Part shown: positions 1 through 10,754 of the stretch, piece by piece
Layout: the number at the start of each line of letters is the position of its first letter
Numbering within the stretch: position 1 is the first letter of the stretch
Assembly (NCBI GenBank): GCA_033085395.1
Contig: JANQBS010000387.1
Span: forward strand, 1 to 29,899
DNA: 29,899 nt
Reading direction: 5' to 3'
Source of the DNA: Xanthoparmelia taractica
Lineage: Eukaryota; Ascomycota; Lecanoromycetes; Lecanorales; Parmeliaceae
Position numbers and translations under genes: made by a program
The notes under the pieces: model-generated
Told to the model about the DNA's origin: nothing
What the model saw: the letters and a program-made list of their open reading frames with translations, nothing else
The model's database searches: none

Positions 1-75
1 ATATCCTATATCTTTCGATATGATATTCGAAAAACTGGTCCCATACCATCAAATATACCACACCTTTCCGACCCG
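1..75 (-). repeat. Inner terminus of a TIR transposon (left window edge)
   Basis: Read on the minus strand from position 75 leftward, this matches positions 29827 onward for about 70 nt with a few transitions. The tip (CGGGTCGGAAAGG on the minus strand) ends at 75 and is followed by TA at 76-77. The element body therefore extends left, off the window. A related tip occurs at both ends of the 28417-29490 element. The family is not identified; TA flanking is typical of Tc1/mariner-like insertions. Confidence 0.75.
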
Positions 76-77
76 TA

Positions 78-640
78 TTCTCGTCGTTAGATAAAAAAGA
101 CTTTTTAATATTATTCTCTATATTTCTTATTTTTATAGAAATCTCTTATAAGTCTAGATCTATATATAATAATTATAATCTTTTAATACTTTTAAATAAG
201 TATAGCTAGACTTTAAAAGAGTCTTATAAATATTTCTCTTTTTAATAAATTTTTTTTAATCGCCTAGTATTAGTATCGCTATACTTTTATTAGCGAATAT
301 CTTATCGTCTTAGTCTACTATAGTAATAGTATAGATAGCTAATATTAAGTTAATTTAGACTAATTGAGCTTATAATCTATTATAATAATTAATTTACGAA
401 TAATAAGAAAGTTATAATTAAGTAGAAATACTATTTAATAATTAGTTAAGATTAGCTAATTAATCTAATTAATTAAATCTTAAAAATATAAGAAAGTAAA
501 AAAATAAAGACGATTATAGATTAGTATATATACTCGCTAAGAGGATTCTATTAGATTCGCTATTATTCGCTTACTCTATCTATAGAACGTTGGCTAAATT
601 AGAGGATCCTTTCTCGCTAGAATTGGCTGGAAACCGAGCG
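78..640. repeat. AT-rich RIP-degraded repeat block
   Basis: About 560 nt of very AT-rich sequence with abundant TA and very few CA/TG dinucleotides, while some CG remains. No open frame or recognisable protein motif was found on either strand. Composition changes abruptly near 600-650, exactly where the acetyltransferase pseudogene loses its 5' part. This suggests the block is an inserted, RIP-mutated repeat that truncated the gene. It has no obvious similarity to the AT-rich block at 29.5-29.8 kb. Confidence 0.6.
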
Positions 641-654
641 AAATAATTATCTAA

Positions 655-1892
655 TACCAACAATTTCGCCAGTTCTCCAGTGAAGACGCCTTGCGCAGAC
701 TTAAGAATGCCTGGATGACCATGCGCTACCACCATCCTGAGATAGCCAGTAGGGCAGAAGATGACACAAAGGTGTACGAAATTCCAGACGCTTTGGCTCT
801 AGAAGCGTGGCTTCAAGAGACCTTTGTGGTCGCTGCTGACACAGCCAAAGTCGAGGACCTGGCAGCATCTGTTCAATCTCAGTCTCTGGCGACCATTCAT
901 TTTTTTCCTCAGAGTTGTGAGATCCTTTTTCATACCTCCCACTGGCGGATTGACGAAACAGGTGGGGTCAGTCTCTTGAACAACTTCTTCCAAGCTTTCG
1001 CCAAGCCTCGTCAAGTTAAGTTTGGCGACAAGGGCAAAAATCTTTCTCCAAGTCGAAATGAAGCAGCATCCCTTGCTACAGCTGGTCTCGGAAGCGATGG
1101 GTGCCAGGCATCTAAGGCTGCTACCGAGCTGATATCGAATTTATGCCGTCAATCGGTCTCCCAAATCGCCCATATTCTGTTATGCCGCTTGACACTCGGC
1201 GCCTAGAACAGATTTTGGACAACAACACAACTTCCAGAGAGTATCCGCCTGCAAGGGGCTCGATACCACAGTCGCAATGGCGGTACACTCGGCCATCTTC
1301 CTAGCAACACAGCAACTTGCCACCAAAGAGACCTCAGCTGAAAAATACACCTCCTGATGTAATCTTCGACTTGCGTCCTGGTCTACCGAGTCCTTTCAAC
1401 GACTTAACAGCCCACGCTACGTCTGTGTACATACTGGCACTGCCCCTTGTCATCTCACCGTCCACTTTCGCGCAGAACATCTCACAGCTCAGAGAATTCT
1501 ACAAACAGCCTCTGCCCCCATCTGCAGCAAGCACTCTGGCCCCGATGGTAATTCCTTACACGAAAGGGATGATTGAGTTGGCGAAACAGCCACCGGATCC
1601 AGATGCACCGGCAGCTACCGAACTGGTTCTGAGCAGTCTCGGTCTTTTGGACCGCTATCTCAATGGCGTGTACGGTGATGTCGAGATTCGCAAGTTTTAT
1701 GTTGTAGCGGAGGTGGACACAAGGCAGATTGTATGCCATTTGTGGACGTGGTGAGGTAGAATAGTGCTCAATGCTAGCTATAACGAAGCATTCTATGAGG
1801 AGCAATTCGTGCAGGAATTCCTCGCAAGAATTGCTAGTATCTTGCTGGCAGAGCTGGGAATAGGTAAGACGTGGGGGTACGGTAAGAAGTGA
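655..1892 (+). pseudogene. Tri3-type O-acetyltransferase pseudogene, 5'-truncated
   Basis: The reading frame resembles fungal secondary-metabolism acetyltransferases of the trichothecene 15-O-acetyltransferase (Tri3) type, a CoA-dependent family with a condensation-like fold. A catalytic HxxxD motif (HWRID) is visible near 940-955. A GKNLSP stretch and a C-terminal W-T-W block near 1743 also fit the family. The frame breaks at about 1135-1145, again at about 1240-1250 and again near 1345-1357. An in-frame TGA lies at 1752-1754, after which the same frame continues with family-like sequence to about 1860. The N-terminus is missing: a stop lies at 652-654, at the edge of the AT-rich block. Three frameshifts plus a stop make it a clear pseudogene. 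The product class is likely; the substrate is unknown. Confidence 0.75.
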
Positions 1893-3325
1893 AACCCAGC
1901 CATTCTATCTCTTGATCTAGCCGTTGTTCTAGACCAATGCGCTTTTACACTTATAGCAGGAGAAATAGGACCCAAGTAATCTTTAATTCTATATGTTCGA
2001 GTTTATTCATTTCATAGCCAGAGTCTTTTGTTACTTATTTAGTACAATTACTGAATTCTCTTATTTATTAGCCTGACTAAACTTCTAGTCTATCATTATT
2101 GATTGTCCGCTAAACATGGAACAAATCATCTGTCAAGTGAGTATAGTTCGAAAATTCTAGGTAAAGCACTGTGCATATATCTTGGTCTCTTGACATCACG
2201 GTTCCACCTTGCAGAGGAGTGCTTCAGCTGTAGATATGGATGCATCTTCTTACTGCTAAACGATGCAGGGACACAGCCGCGTTGTGAATAGTAAGATTTA
2301 AGATCCACATGGGCGAAAGAAGGTTGGTAGCAAATCAGTCTTGAATTCTTGATGGCCGAGTGGGGGGTGAACCCTTCTAGCCCGAGTCTGGTGCCCAGAC
2401 TACGTGCGACAAATCCTTGAGGTAGAAGTACGCTCCTCTGGAGGGGTTTACGAGCGGCATACATTGGCCCTCCTATGAGGATGAAGCCATTGATGGATAA
2501 TACAGAGCACAGGGGCGTACATAAGACACTGGCGGAAGGCGTTGCTGATCTTGATCTGGTATGATATTGTGAGCTTGCACAAAGGTCCACAACTACAATT
2601 GGGGCCGTGCTTAGGAGAGTGTCACGGGACGTGTGTCAATCGTACTCCTAAGCCAAAAGAGCGCCGAGCCCCGCCTGTGACAGCAGAATTCGTCTAACAC
2701 ACTAGATATTCCGTGACAATTGCACACTTTTTTCTAATGGCGCATGCCCCCATGCGCTGGCCCCACGCATGTGTCTATCTAGGAGCCCCCCGAGTTGTAC
2801 ACAGCGCGTAAGCCACCTGCGGCTTGGTGCGTAGCTAGGGGAACACAGTAGTTAATGCGCCACTATCAAACCCGAGTACCGCTACAGGTGACCTGCCAAG
2901 GCTATCCGGCCCGACCCAGATTCGAAACCAGCCCCCCTGGATCCGAACCGAAGGAACGACTTGATCTAGATCAAATATGAGTCGTGTGTATGAATTGTTG
3001 AGCTATCTAGATGGTTGTGGGCCAGCTAAATATGGAGAAGCTAGTGCCAAGGCTAGGTAGTCATGACCAGCCATACGCCAATGGGATCAACTTTTCCATG
3101 ACAGAGAGGGTCATGGAAGAATATGGTACGCCTGATGAGGCTTTTGATATACCGAAGAGGGAGGTATCTAGTTGAAACTCTAGGACATGAATCATCGCTA
3201 AATCCTTTTCACTTCAAGACCAGTACACCTGAGACCAGTGGACCGAGCTTGGTCAATCTTCCGGTACAAAGTCGGTACTACTGATGAGACCCTCCCACTC
3301 GTCGCATATCTTTCGCAGTCTCTAT
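1893..3325. other. Intergenic, no supportable gene
   Basis: Mixed-composition sequence. A 154-codon open frame on the minus strand (2126-2590) has no recognisable motif, hydrophobic segment or plausible splice partner and is not called. The part next to 3326 probably includes the lost C-terminal coding part of the dehydrogenase pseudogene, but I could not follow it. Confidence 0.4.
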
Positions 3326-3964
3326 TTATAAACACTCAGCGACAGCTACGTAGAATATTATCAGCAGTTAGGATGAGAGGTTTCATTGCTCTATTAGCGA
3401 TAGGGGCTACTTACCTTCGAGTCCAAATTTGGTAACGCAGTAAGCACCTCCGCCCACGATGCCGCAAAATCCAGCTACAGAGCCAATGAAGGCTACTTTG
3501 CCGGCTTTCCTCTGCCTGAAATGAGGAAGAACAGAGCGAGTTACGTTGACTGTACCGATAGGTTTGTGTTGCACTGCTCTAGAAGCCTCTCATGACTGAG
3601 CAGGGATCAATAAATGAGCGAAGTCCTCGAGCGGGTTTCATTCATTCCCGCGGCTTTCCGGGCTGAGTTGGACATACCTGACATCTTCCACCAATCCCAC
3701 CTCAACATATCCGGCATTATTGATGAGAACATCGATCCCACCGTATGCTTCTATCCCCTGTCGGATTGACTGGTCAATTTGTTGCTGGGGCCATGTTACA
3801 TCCAAGTCAAGGATATAAGCACCCGCAGCTCCCAAGTGCTGGAGGCGTTCCGTGGCTCTACGAGCAGTTGCAACCACACGGCCTCCGCGGGCAATGATTT
3901 CGTAGACCAATCTCTCTCCAAGCCCGGAAGAACATCCTGTAATGAGCCATGTCAGTTGTGTCAT
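3326..3964 (-). pseudogene. Short-chain dehydrogenase/reductase pseudogene
   Basis: Classical SDR family (Rossmann-fold NAD(P)-dependent oxidoreductase). The start at 3964 gives an N-terminus that runs straight into the TGCSSGLG cofactor motif. The NNAG motif follows at about residue 85. Exon 1 (3679-3964, to about 3678) is joined to exon 2 (3415-3595) by an 82-nt intron with donor GTATGT. Exon 2 holds the strand before the active site and a Y-C-x-x-K element (YCVTK). A 69-nt intron (3346-3414, GTAAGT donor) leads to exon 3. One base appears missing near 3559, which shifts the frame in exon 2. A TAA lies in frame at 3326-3328 in exon 3. The C-terminal third is not recognisable. It is probably a remnant of the same decayed cluster as the acetyltransferase. 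Confidence 0.75.
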
Positions 3965-4654
3965 TGTTTGGGTAGGCCATCTACAAAGCGCACTTTGCAA
4001 CGAATATCCAAAGGTGGACGATGGCAAGGCTCTTTCCATTTCTTATGAACCTGATTTTGGGTGGGGCTGGGGGTCAGTGGCGCTCTTGCATGCATATGTG
4101 GTTGCATTCATACCACATAGATCTATCCAACGCACTCGGAACTATATAAGTACCACCCTCCTGAAGCAAAACCCCGCGCCCATAGACGTCAACTGCAGAG
4201 AACCATAGTTAAGAAGGAATACGAGTCAAGGACTTGCTCGCTAGGACTTGCCGTTTCTAATACAATCATTTTCCACGGGGCTATCCTATTGTCTGCTAGG
4301 GGGTACCCAGCTCGATTGGCATTTCAAAGGTAGTTTTTGGATTCTATGGGTGGGCGCGGAAATCAAACAAGCCTTTGGCATATCTCAACTTTTTGGGATG
4401 TGGAATCTCATGTCAAGAGATGCGCTAAGAATTGGCAAGAGACGAGAGCACCCCCGTATGTGAGAAAAAGATACGCACACCTACCCCACTCAAGAGATGT
4501 GGACGACCCTTCCGAGCCGGTCAGGCTGCAACTTGCTTCAAATGTGCAGTACGAGGGCCGTCTGACCGCAGTCCAGTTGGGCGGAAAGCGGGATGCCGGC
4601 TGTTGTGTCCACAGCCGTTTAGATGTCAATGGTCAATTTGGGCATCCATTGCGA

Positions 4655-4740
4655 ATGAAAAAAGCAACGAGAAGCGTGGCTCGGCTCGCTAATCCCGCTG
4701 AGCCGGTCCTGTTTAGTGTTTGGACAGCAGCAGCAGCGAC
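4655..4740 (+). repeat. Dispersed short repeat, copy 1
   Basis: Shares an approximately 85-nt block with 12320-12396. Both begin with an A-run followed by GCAAC, carry AGCTCGGCTCG or GGCTCGGCTCG, then a GAGCCGG arm, then GACAGCAGCAGC. The GGCTCGG and CCGAGCC parts can pair as a hairpin. This copy has about 10-12 extra nt between the hairpin and the CAG run. It is possibly a MITE or SINE fragment. Confidence 0.6.
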
Positions 4741-5306
4741 TTATTTATGGCTTTTTCCCACTAATGCAACCTGCGCGAGGTTTGCGCGTCCTCGCAAACT
4801 GAACATTACCTAATCCGCTACTCAGCTGCAGTCCGTCCCTGCTTTGCAACTTTTCCAACGTCCTTGCAATTGAGATGCTGCAAGCGCTTGTGACAGGACG
4901 CACGCAATTTCGTCCCTAGGAGAGGATCAGCCAATTGAAACAGCACGATTTAGCCACAAATTATCGCGGCGCTAACATCCCAACGTACTTCGTATGTAGA
5001 TGAGGTTCTATGCGCAAGAAATCGTGTCATGTCACGAATGTGATTGTCGGACTTTACTCCTTCTACGACTGTTCAAAAACTGGCATGTTCGAGACATGCT
5101 TGGAAGGCCATGATGTTCGTCTGACGTCCATCTCCAAATGTGACTGAGGGGATTTGCTAGTATCAGAGGTGAGCGGACGCTTGAATGGAGTGTATTGAGT
5201 AGCACAGCTCCATAATATGCTCGCATCTTTCAGATCTCGGGTGCACCTTGCAGAGAGTGCTTTACATGTACATACAGGTCTTGCGGCTAAATGAATGTGA
5301 CACACC

Positions 5307-5331
5307 TATGGTATGGTATGGTATGGTATGG
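5307..5331. repeat. (TATGG)5 microsatellite
   Basis: Five perfect TATGG units. The same pentamer occurs as a palindromic arrangement near 29425-29448 inside the right part of the TIR element. Confidence 0.9.
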
Positions 5332-5647
5332 AAAGCAAGTATTAGGACGTCTAATATACGAAGTTACGCACACCTCACAACATAAACCTCCTTAGGTAAT
5401 CATAAAACCACACGGCACAGGGTGCAGTACATTTTATTCCAATCTAGCTACCAACTTAGTGTATGGCATAATACAAACAACACTTCTAAAATGACACACA
5501 CATACCGTATATAAACATAAAAATGTAAATTATTGATCAGGTAAATTACAGACTAATCAATAAGTAAACCTGCCCCAGCCCAAGTCAAAAGGCTTCGGCG
5601 GCGTGCCGTTCCTGTCATCTACAGTAAGCGTCCAAGGTATCAAACTG

Positions 5648-5893
5648 TCAACGGAAAGCCTTGAAAATTCCACATTTGCTGCAAACAGATGGTTCACATG
5701 CTGCACATTTCAGCTCGCTGGTCACATACGTGTAGAAGGTCCTTTTGGCTGCATGATCTAATATTACTGCAGTCAGACAGCTTTTGTGCTGCCGCATTTC
5801 CGGGGTTACAGTCAACATGGTCCGATAAGCAGATTGATCTAATAGGATCCTCTGAATCTCTTGGGTGGGTTGAGTTGCGGAAATTTTGTTCAC
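5648..5893 (-). CDS. Hypothetical small cysteine-motif ORF (81 aa)
   Basis: An ATG-started 81-codon frame ending in a C-rich tail where CxxC-x4-CxxC (CAAC, then CSKC) could bind a zinc ion. There is no signal peptide or membrane segment. It is not recognised as a known family. The opposite strand is also open, so coding status is uncertain. It could be an exon of a larger gene or chance. Confidence 0.25.
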   Translation of the reverse strand: MNKISATQPTQEIQRILLDQSAYRTMLTVTPEMRQHKSCLTAVILDHAAKRTFYTYVTSELKCAACEPSVCSKCGIFKAFR

Positions 5894-6501
5894 GCTATGT
5901 CTACGGAGGGTGGCACAATTAGTCCTGGACTACCACCACCGCCGAATGCGACCGTACGACTGTGTACGACTGTCCCCTCTTACTCGATTGCTTCGCATGC
6001 ACGTCTTTTCTAGCCAGGGCTGATCTTGGGCTGCATGCCTCTGACAGGGGAAGTGTTGTAGAAAGAAATCATCTTAGTCTATGGCGTGGCTGCCTTGATC
6101 ATCAATGCGCATGTGTGGTGGTCATTGAGACCACACAGCCGAAGGAGTCAAATCGTTGCTACCTTCTATCCGATGGTTGCTGAGTGCCCCCACTCTCCTT
6201 GACTTACCTCTCCCACACACCAGCCAAACAAAAAGCCCCCGCAGAAATTGCATAACGGAAACCCTGCAACTGCTTTCAGACGGGCTGTGTCCCATCAGGG
6301 CACCATCTGTGAAGCCTTTACCAAGAAATAGGTCAATCTGAACCCCTCCGACACCCGTATTGTCCATGAGTCAACTTGGGCGACGCAGCCATAACTTATT
6401 CCCAATCCTTTATCAGTCATCCTCCATGATGAACATTCCATCCTTTCTCAACTGTCACTCCCTGTGCTGCGCTCAGTGACTGCTATAATAGACGACCGAT
6501 A
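5894..6501. other. Intergenic, upstream of rhodopsin-like gene
   Basis: No gene seen. The last 100 nt form the presumed promoter and 5' leader of the 6502 gene; a TATAAT-like element lies at about 6484, close to the start codon. Confidence 0.4.
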
Positions 6502-7807
6502 ATGGTTCACCTCAGAAGAGATGGCAAGCACTTGCTTATCACTGCTATAGCATATCTCATCTTGGACACAATCGCGGTCATCTTACGGCTCATCGCAAAG
6601 TCGAGAACAAAGCACCGATTCGCCCTTGATGATTTATATATAATATTTGCCCTTGTTGCATATGCCGCCTGGGCTGGGCTTGTGATAGGCAGTAAGCAAG
6701 TTATGCGCCATCGGAGACTATCTGCTCACGAGAATAGGCGTAATTGATGTTGGAGGAACCTACGATCCAGCAGCTTTGCCAGCTCCTCTCGATCGAATCA
6801 GGACGATTTACAAAGTTGTATTCCGAATATCCACTTGCCAAGTCAGGTCAATAACATTTTTTTATAGCTACTCTACGGCGGCGAGCTCCTTTTTGTATGG
6901 TGCATCACACTGGCGAAGGCCTCTATACTCGCTTTGTACGCATCTATCTTTACAACGAGAAAAATTAAACGCGCGAAAGACATTGTCTTGACACTTTGTC
7001 TGATCTGGTGTATCGCAACGACTACTGTTGTTGTTGTACAATGTGTTCCCCTGAAAGAAGCCTGGAATCCTTTACGTACCACGGAGAATAAGTGTATACT
7101 CTTTGGTATCTTCGTACTGATGGAGGAGCTCACCAATGTCATGCTGGACATTACTATTCTTTTACTTCCCATTTCTGTGATTTGGCATCTTCAACTGCCC
7201 GTAAGACAGAGATGGGCTCTCAGCCTGATATTCCTACTTGGGGGCTTGTAAGTTTTGACTGCTCTTGCCAATCCAGTATCGCTGGTGCTATTGTGTATTG
7301 AACTAACCGCCACAGTGTATGTATAACGGGAATTGTAAAGATGTATCTTAGTTTCAATCCAAAAAAGCCCAGACAAGGCGAGTTTAACGAGCCGGTAATC
7401 ATGTACTGCTAACACTAATCTTAGTCTCGACGATCTCCTTGACTACCACGTTGTGTAACATCGAGCTTGGAACCGCAATCGTCTGCGCGTGTCTGCCAAC
7501 GTACAGGCCACTCTTGCATGAGTCTTTCCTTGGCGATTGGTTGGCCTCGGTAAGACGCAGCGTGCGTAGAAGAGGGGGCACCACTGTCGTGCAGCCCTCA
7601 CCAAACAATAGGCTTGGAGATGTAAGGGTGGGGTACAACAGGTTCAACGACGACCACAAGTCAGACCAAATTCTTTTGAACGAAGTTGCTAGGGGAACGC
7701 GAACCGAAGGCAACGAAGCACGGCTCATCCCTCTCAATGCCATTTCGGTTGAGAGACGGATCGAGGTTTCATGTGTGATGATATGTCACTCTGGGGGATC
7801 TCAATGA
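6502..7807 (+). CDS. Fungal rhodopsin-domain (PTH11-like) 7-TM protein
   Basis: Belongs to the large fungal family of integral membrane proteins with a rhodopsin-like domain, related to PTH11-type receptors, acting in the plasma membrane. The first exon starts MVHLRRDGKHLL and encodes two hydrophobic segments with the family F-x-L-D-D-L after TM2. Introns fit at 6692-6737 (46 nt), 6815-6867 (53 nt, weak GTTGTA donor) and 7248-7315 (68 nt, GTAAGT donor, CTAAC branch site). Exon 3 carries the K-x-S-I-L-x-L-Y-x-x-I-F signature and further TM segments. The next exon gives FVCITGIVK. The last exon carries the conserved NIELG...CACLPTYRPL segment and a polar tail. The join between about 7398 and 7427 is awkward: the natural GTAATC..TTAG interval is only 30 nt and leaves a frame change. 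Either the splice model is wrong or there is a small indel. Confidence 0.7.
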
Positions 7808-8545
7808 GCGAGGGCATTCATAAGGTTGGGGACTGATCCGCTCCGGGTACCATCTTTCCTGGGCTCATCAAGAAGGACATGCCACAAAATTTTGGCGCTG
7901 GTACAATGATGTAGCATGTTTTGGTCCATTTTCTGTCTACCGGCGCTGCGAACGTCCAAACATCTAACTTTGTTGGCCTCCATCCTACTGATCCCATATT
8001 GTACAACCAGTAATCATCAACCTTCTTGATTATGAAGAGCTACAAAGCAATTGTGAACGAGGTGCGGGCAAGGCGGAAAGCTCTAGGGAAAAAAGAAGTG
8101 GGACGGAGCTTGAAATCATTCGCCGTGTGCGACCATCCAATCGAGGATACTCAGGACCCTCAGAGTCCGGGATTTGCCCTCTACTCTTACCCTTGCACCA
8201 CGTTAGTTTCTCAAGTGGATAACTGGGACGTCCCATCACTAGGGGAAGCCATCTTCAATGCATCTTCGCCGCATAGCGTGCTTTTGCAAGACACCAAGCT
8301 GTCTCCTGCACGCTCCCGCACCCAGTTTGCATAGCGGCAATGCGTAAGGATGTCGTTCTCAACTGGAGTCGATCAGCAGTGCTGAGTGGTGTTCAGGAAA
8401 TGTTTTGGTGAATATGTGACCTTGTCCCCATTGAATGATTTCCGAGAATTGTTGTCCAATACAATCGACTTAAATTTGCCCAGACTGCTGCACTGAATCT
8501 CAATTAACAACGTTCCGAGCTTGTGAGCTCTTTTCCTACTGCAAG
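7808..8545. other. Intergenic or decayed coding remnant
   Basis: A 102-codon plus-strand frame (8026-8334) and open stretches upstream of it (about 7820-8030) look faintly protein-like but contain stops, and I could not assign a family. The stretch 8340-8545 precedes the polyketide synthase remnant and may be its old promoter. Confidence 0.35.
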
Positions 8546-8860
8546 ATGGAAGACACCGCAATCATCGGCTTTTCTTTGCGGTTCCCTCAGGATGCAATAT
8601 TTCCGGAATCGTTCCGGAGTACGTCAACGCATTCTATCAGCCCGATCCGGATAGGCTAGGCAATGTGAGTACATATATCTTGCTCCTATTTAATCACAAT
8701 GACTGCTGGAGTCTGATCATTACGCCGAAATGAACTGCCGAGGCGGTAATTGCGTGACTGGAGACCTTGCAGCATTTGACGCTCCGGTTTTCTCTATACT
8801 AACAGCCGAAGCTGCATGTATTGATCCGCAGGAACGCATCCTCCTCAAGACGACAACAAG
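8546..8860 (+). pseudogene. Polyketide synthase N-terminal ketosynthase remnant
   Basis: Starts at ATG 8546 with the classical fungal type I PKS opening (DTAIIGFSLRFP), the start of a beta-ketoacyl synthase domain. After about 20 residues the frame changes, and the usual stretch of roughly 25 residues before the AFYQPDPDRLGN motif is missing, so there is an internal deletion plus frameshift. A 47-nt intron (8665-8711, GTGAGT donor) follows at a position seen in fungal PKS genes. The second exon carries RGGN, the AAFDAP motif and the EAACIDPQERILL block that precedes the active-site region. Similarity stops near 8860; the catalytic Cys/His region and all later PKS domains are absent. It is a 5' relic of a much larger gene. 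Confidence 0.8.
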
Positions 8861-9225
8861 GAGATCTGAGCGATACCGGTTTCGGTCAAGCTCGGTCGCA
8901 TGGGTGCTTTCTATCTCGCTCCTAGACTCATTGGCATGCTCTTTGCTTGAAGTAGTCTACTGGTGAGAACTGTTATCACACTGTCAAACGTTGTTGAAAT
9001 TTTATGTAAATTACGATTGTTTGGTTTACATGGGCTGTTAGTCACCAACGTAGCTCATGAGGAGCGTGCTTTGAGCCTCACTTTCCCATACTACCCAGCT
9101 CTTTGTTGATATCAATTTCTCTGCCAATATGGCTAGCTTAGTAACGTGACATACGACTCCTTGAAGAGTAGAGGTGCGGCTGGGTATAGTTGAGGGTTTT
9201 GCGCGTTGCCTGGGATTCCCGTAGA
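8861..9225. other. Intergenic after the PKS remnant
   Basis: No gene recognised. The frame running on from the PKS relic to about 8966 does not resemble PKS sequence, so a recombination breakpoint near 8860 is likely. The 3' end faces the convergent rhodopsin-like gene. Confidence 0.4.
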
Positions 9226-10754
9226 TTATTGATGATCACCATGCAGAGCCACGTCCCGCTCAATCTCGGTCCCATGCACCGGGAACGTCGCTTCAAGATC
9301 TGGCATCGCGCGCCCTTCCTCATCCGATGATTCCATCCTCAGCATCGCCGCCCTCGAAGCCGTAGAGTCCTTGTGCTCGGTTACCGTGTACAGGTTCCCC
9401 AAATCATGCTCGTCGCGTACATGCGGGTGATTTTGGGAACCATTGGAGTGCTGGGATGAGCGAAAAGAGTGCAACGATAGCGTGCTGCGGATGCTGTTGA
9501 TGACGGAGTGGAGGTTGAAACGGGTGAATAGGTAGCTCATCGGCGGTAAGCAGGCAGCGATGAGGGCGAGGCCGGCTTCAAGGAGAGACCAGTAGTTGGA
9601 TACTGTTAAAGACACTGAGAAGAGGGAAAAGGTTTAGTACTCCTTGTGCCGGTAAGTAATGAACCAGAGTACTCACGATTGGTGTCAACGGGCACCTCCG
9701 CAGGGATTGCTTTAAGGACTTGGATGTAAAGGATCAGGCGGGCTATTGATGCTCCGACCGCGCTGGGGCGAGTGAGCAGATACGCAGATACGCAGAGCAT
9801 GGGGCATGGAGCTCTTAGGATGCGCCTAGAAGGAAGATACCACTGACAGCGATTTTTCGACGAGTCGTCCAATGGAGCCTCCAGACCTTGGTTGATCTTA
9901 GTCAGGTGTACTGTGGTTGAACGAGCACGTACGGTGGAGGCACTAACGAAAGGTAGTGGCATGAGGAATATGAATGCGTCGAGAATCAGATCGGAAATCG
10001 CAAGGCCATATTCACTTGTAAAAGCCACAGGGCAGTAGATCAACTGGTCGCCTGTAGCACCCCAATTTGCCCAAAAGTGTTTTCCACAGGCGAAAACAAT
10101 GAGCATAATGAATGTGAACGTCCATAAAACAATGACCACTGATGTAGCTTTTGTCAAGAGATCGACGGCAAAGCCGCCGTGTGTGACAAAAATGCGGCGA
10201 TAGAAGGCAACGATGCTCAATTTGATGAAGCCATAAGCAAGCATCAACAGTATCTGAAAAGGATATTCAATCTATACCCATCGTTCAGCGTCGAAGGCAA
10301 TCTATTCCTTAGATTCTCACATACTTTCTAATTCTGCACTGTCGTCAAATCCACATAATACGCGAGCTCGTCCGCTGATAGACCTGCGGGTGGAGCTGGT
10401 GTTGGGTAGCCCATGTTCCCCAAGCGTGCTCCTGCGAGCGTATAAGAGCTAATCACATAGTTTGTCTACGCTGTGGAGAATACCCGCAATGAGGCAAGCG
10501 CCCATGCCCATGACTGCGAACTGCGCGGACAAGATATCAGCGATGCCTAGTAGATACTTCCTCGCGGCATGGAAAATGGCACGTACGAGCCCACAGACTG
10601 CCAACCAATCGTCAATTCCGACTATGACATTCTGCAATCTTCGTGTGAGAAAGCGCAATGCAACAACAATCATACAGACAGCTGGAAGAGCGGAGCCGAG
10701 AGCAATTGTCTCTTTAGCATTGACAAATTGAAAGGTGAATTTGAAGTCTGCCAT
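9226..10754 (-). pseudogene. Second fungal rhodopsin-domain 7-TM gene, probably disrupted
   Basis: Same family as the 6502 gene but convergent with it. The start MADFKFTF at 10754 precedes TM1 and the family R-F-x-x-R-R...G-x-D-D-W element. Introns fit at 10521-10586 (66 nt, GTACGT donor) and around 10432-10469. A middle exon has the K-L-S-I-V-A-F-Y-R-R-I-F signature, then S-E-Y-G-x-A-I-S-D and PLPF. The last exon (9226 to about 9613) has YWSLLEAGLALIAACLPP and a long polar tail. An in-frame TAG at 10328-10330 sits where family members usually have Trp, just before a GTATGT donor. Around 9820 an expected donor reads CTAAGAG instead of GTAAGAG, and the 10432-10469 junction leaves a frame mismatch. 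It could be functional only if a non-consensus GTGCAG donor removed the stop. Confidence 0.65.

Larger units (their letters stand above)
3965..5647. other. Intergenic region with one dispersed repeat and one microsatellite
   Basis: Several overlapping open frames of 60-160 codons exist here but none shows family motifs, so none is called. A TATATAAG box-like sequence lies at about 4143. A dispersed repeat (4655-4740) and a (TATGG)5 tract (5307-5331) are listed separately. The 5340-5580 stretch is moderately AT-rich and shows nothing recognisable. Confidence 0.4.

Noticed and set aside
2126..2590. 154-codon minus-strand frame
   Set aside because: No motif, no hydrophobic segment, no splice context, unusual residue mix.
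4337..4813. Overlapping plus-strand frames including the dispersed repeat
   Set aside because: Part of the frame is the non-coding repeat also found at 12320; the rest lacks protein-like features.
8026..8334. 102-codon plus-strand frame as a possible enzyme fragment
   Set aside because: Read in several frames without reaching a recognisable family; only noted as possible debris.
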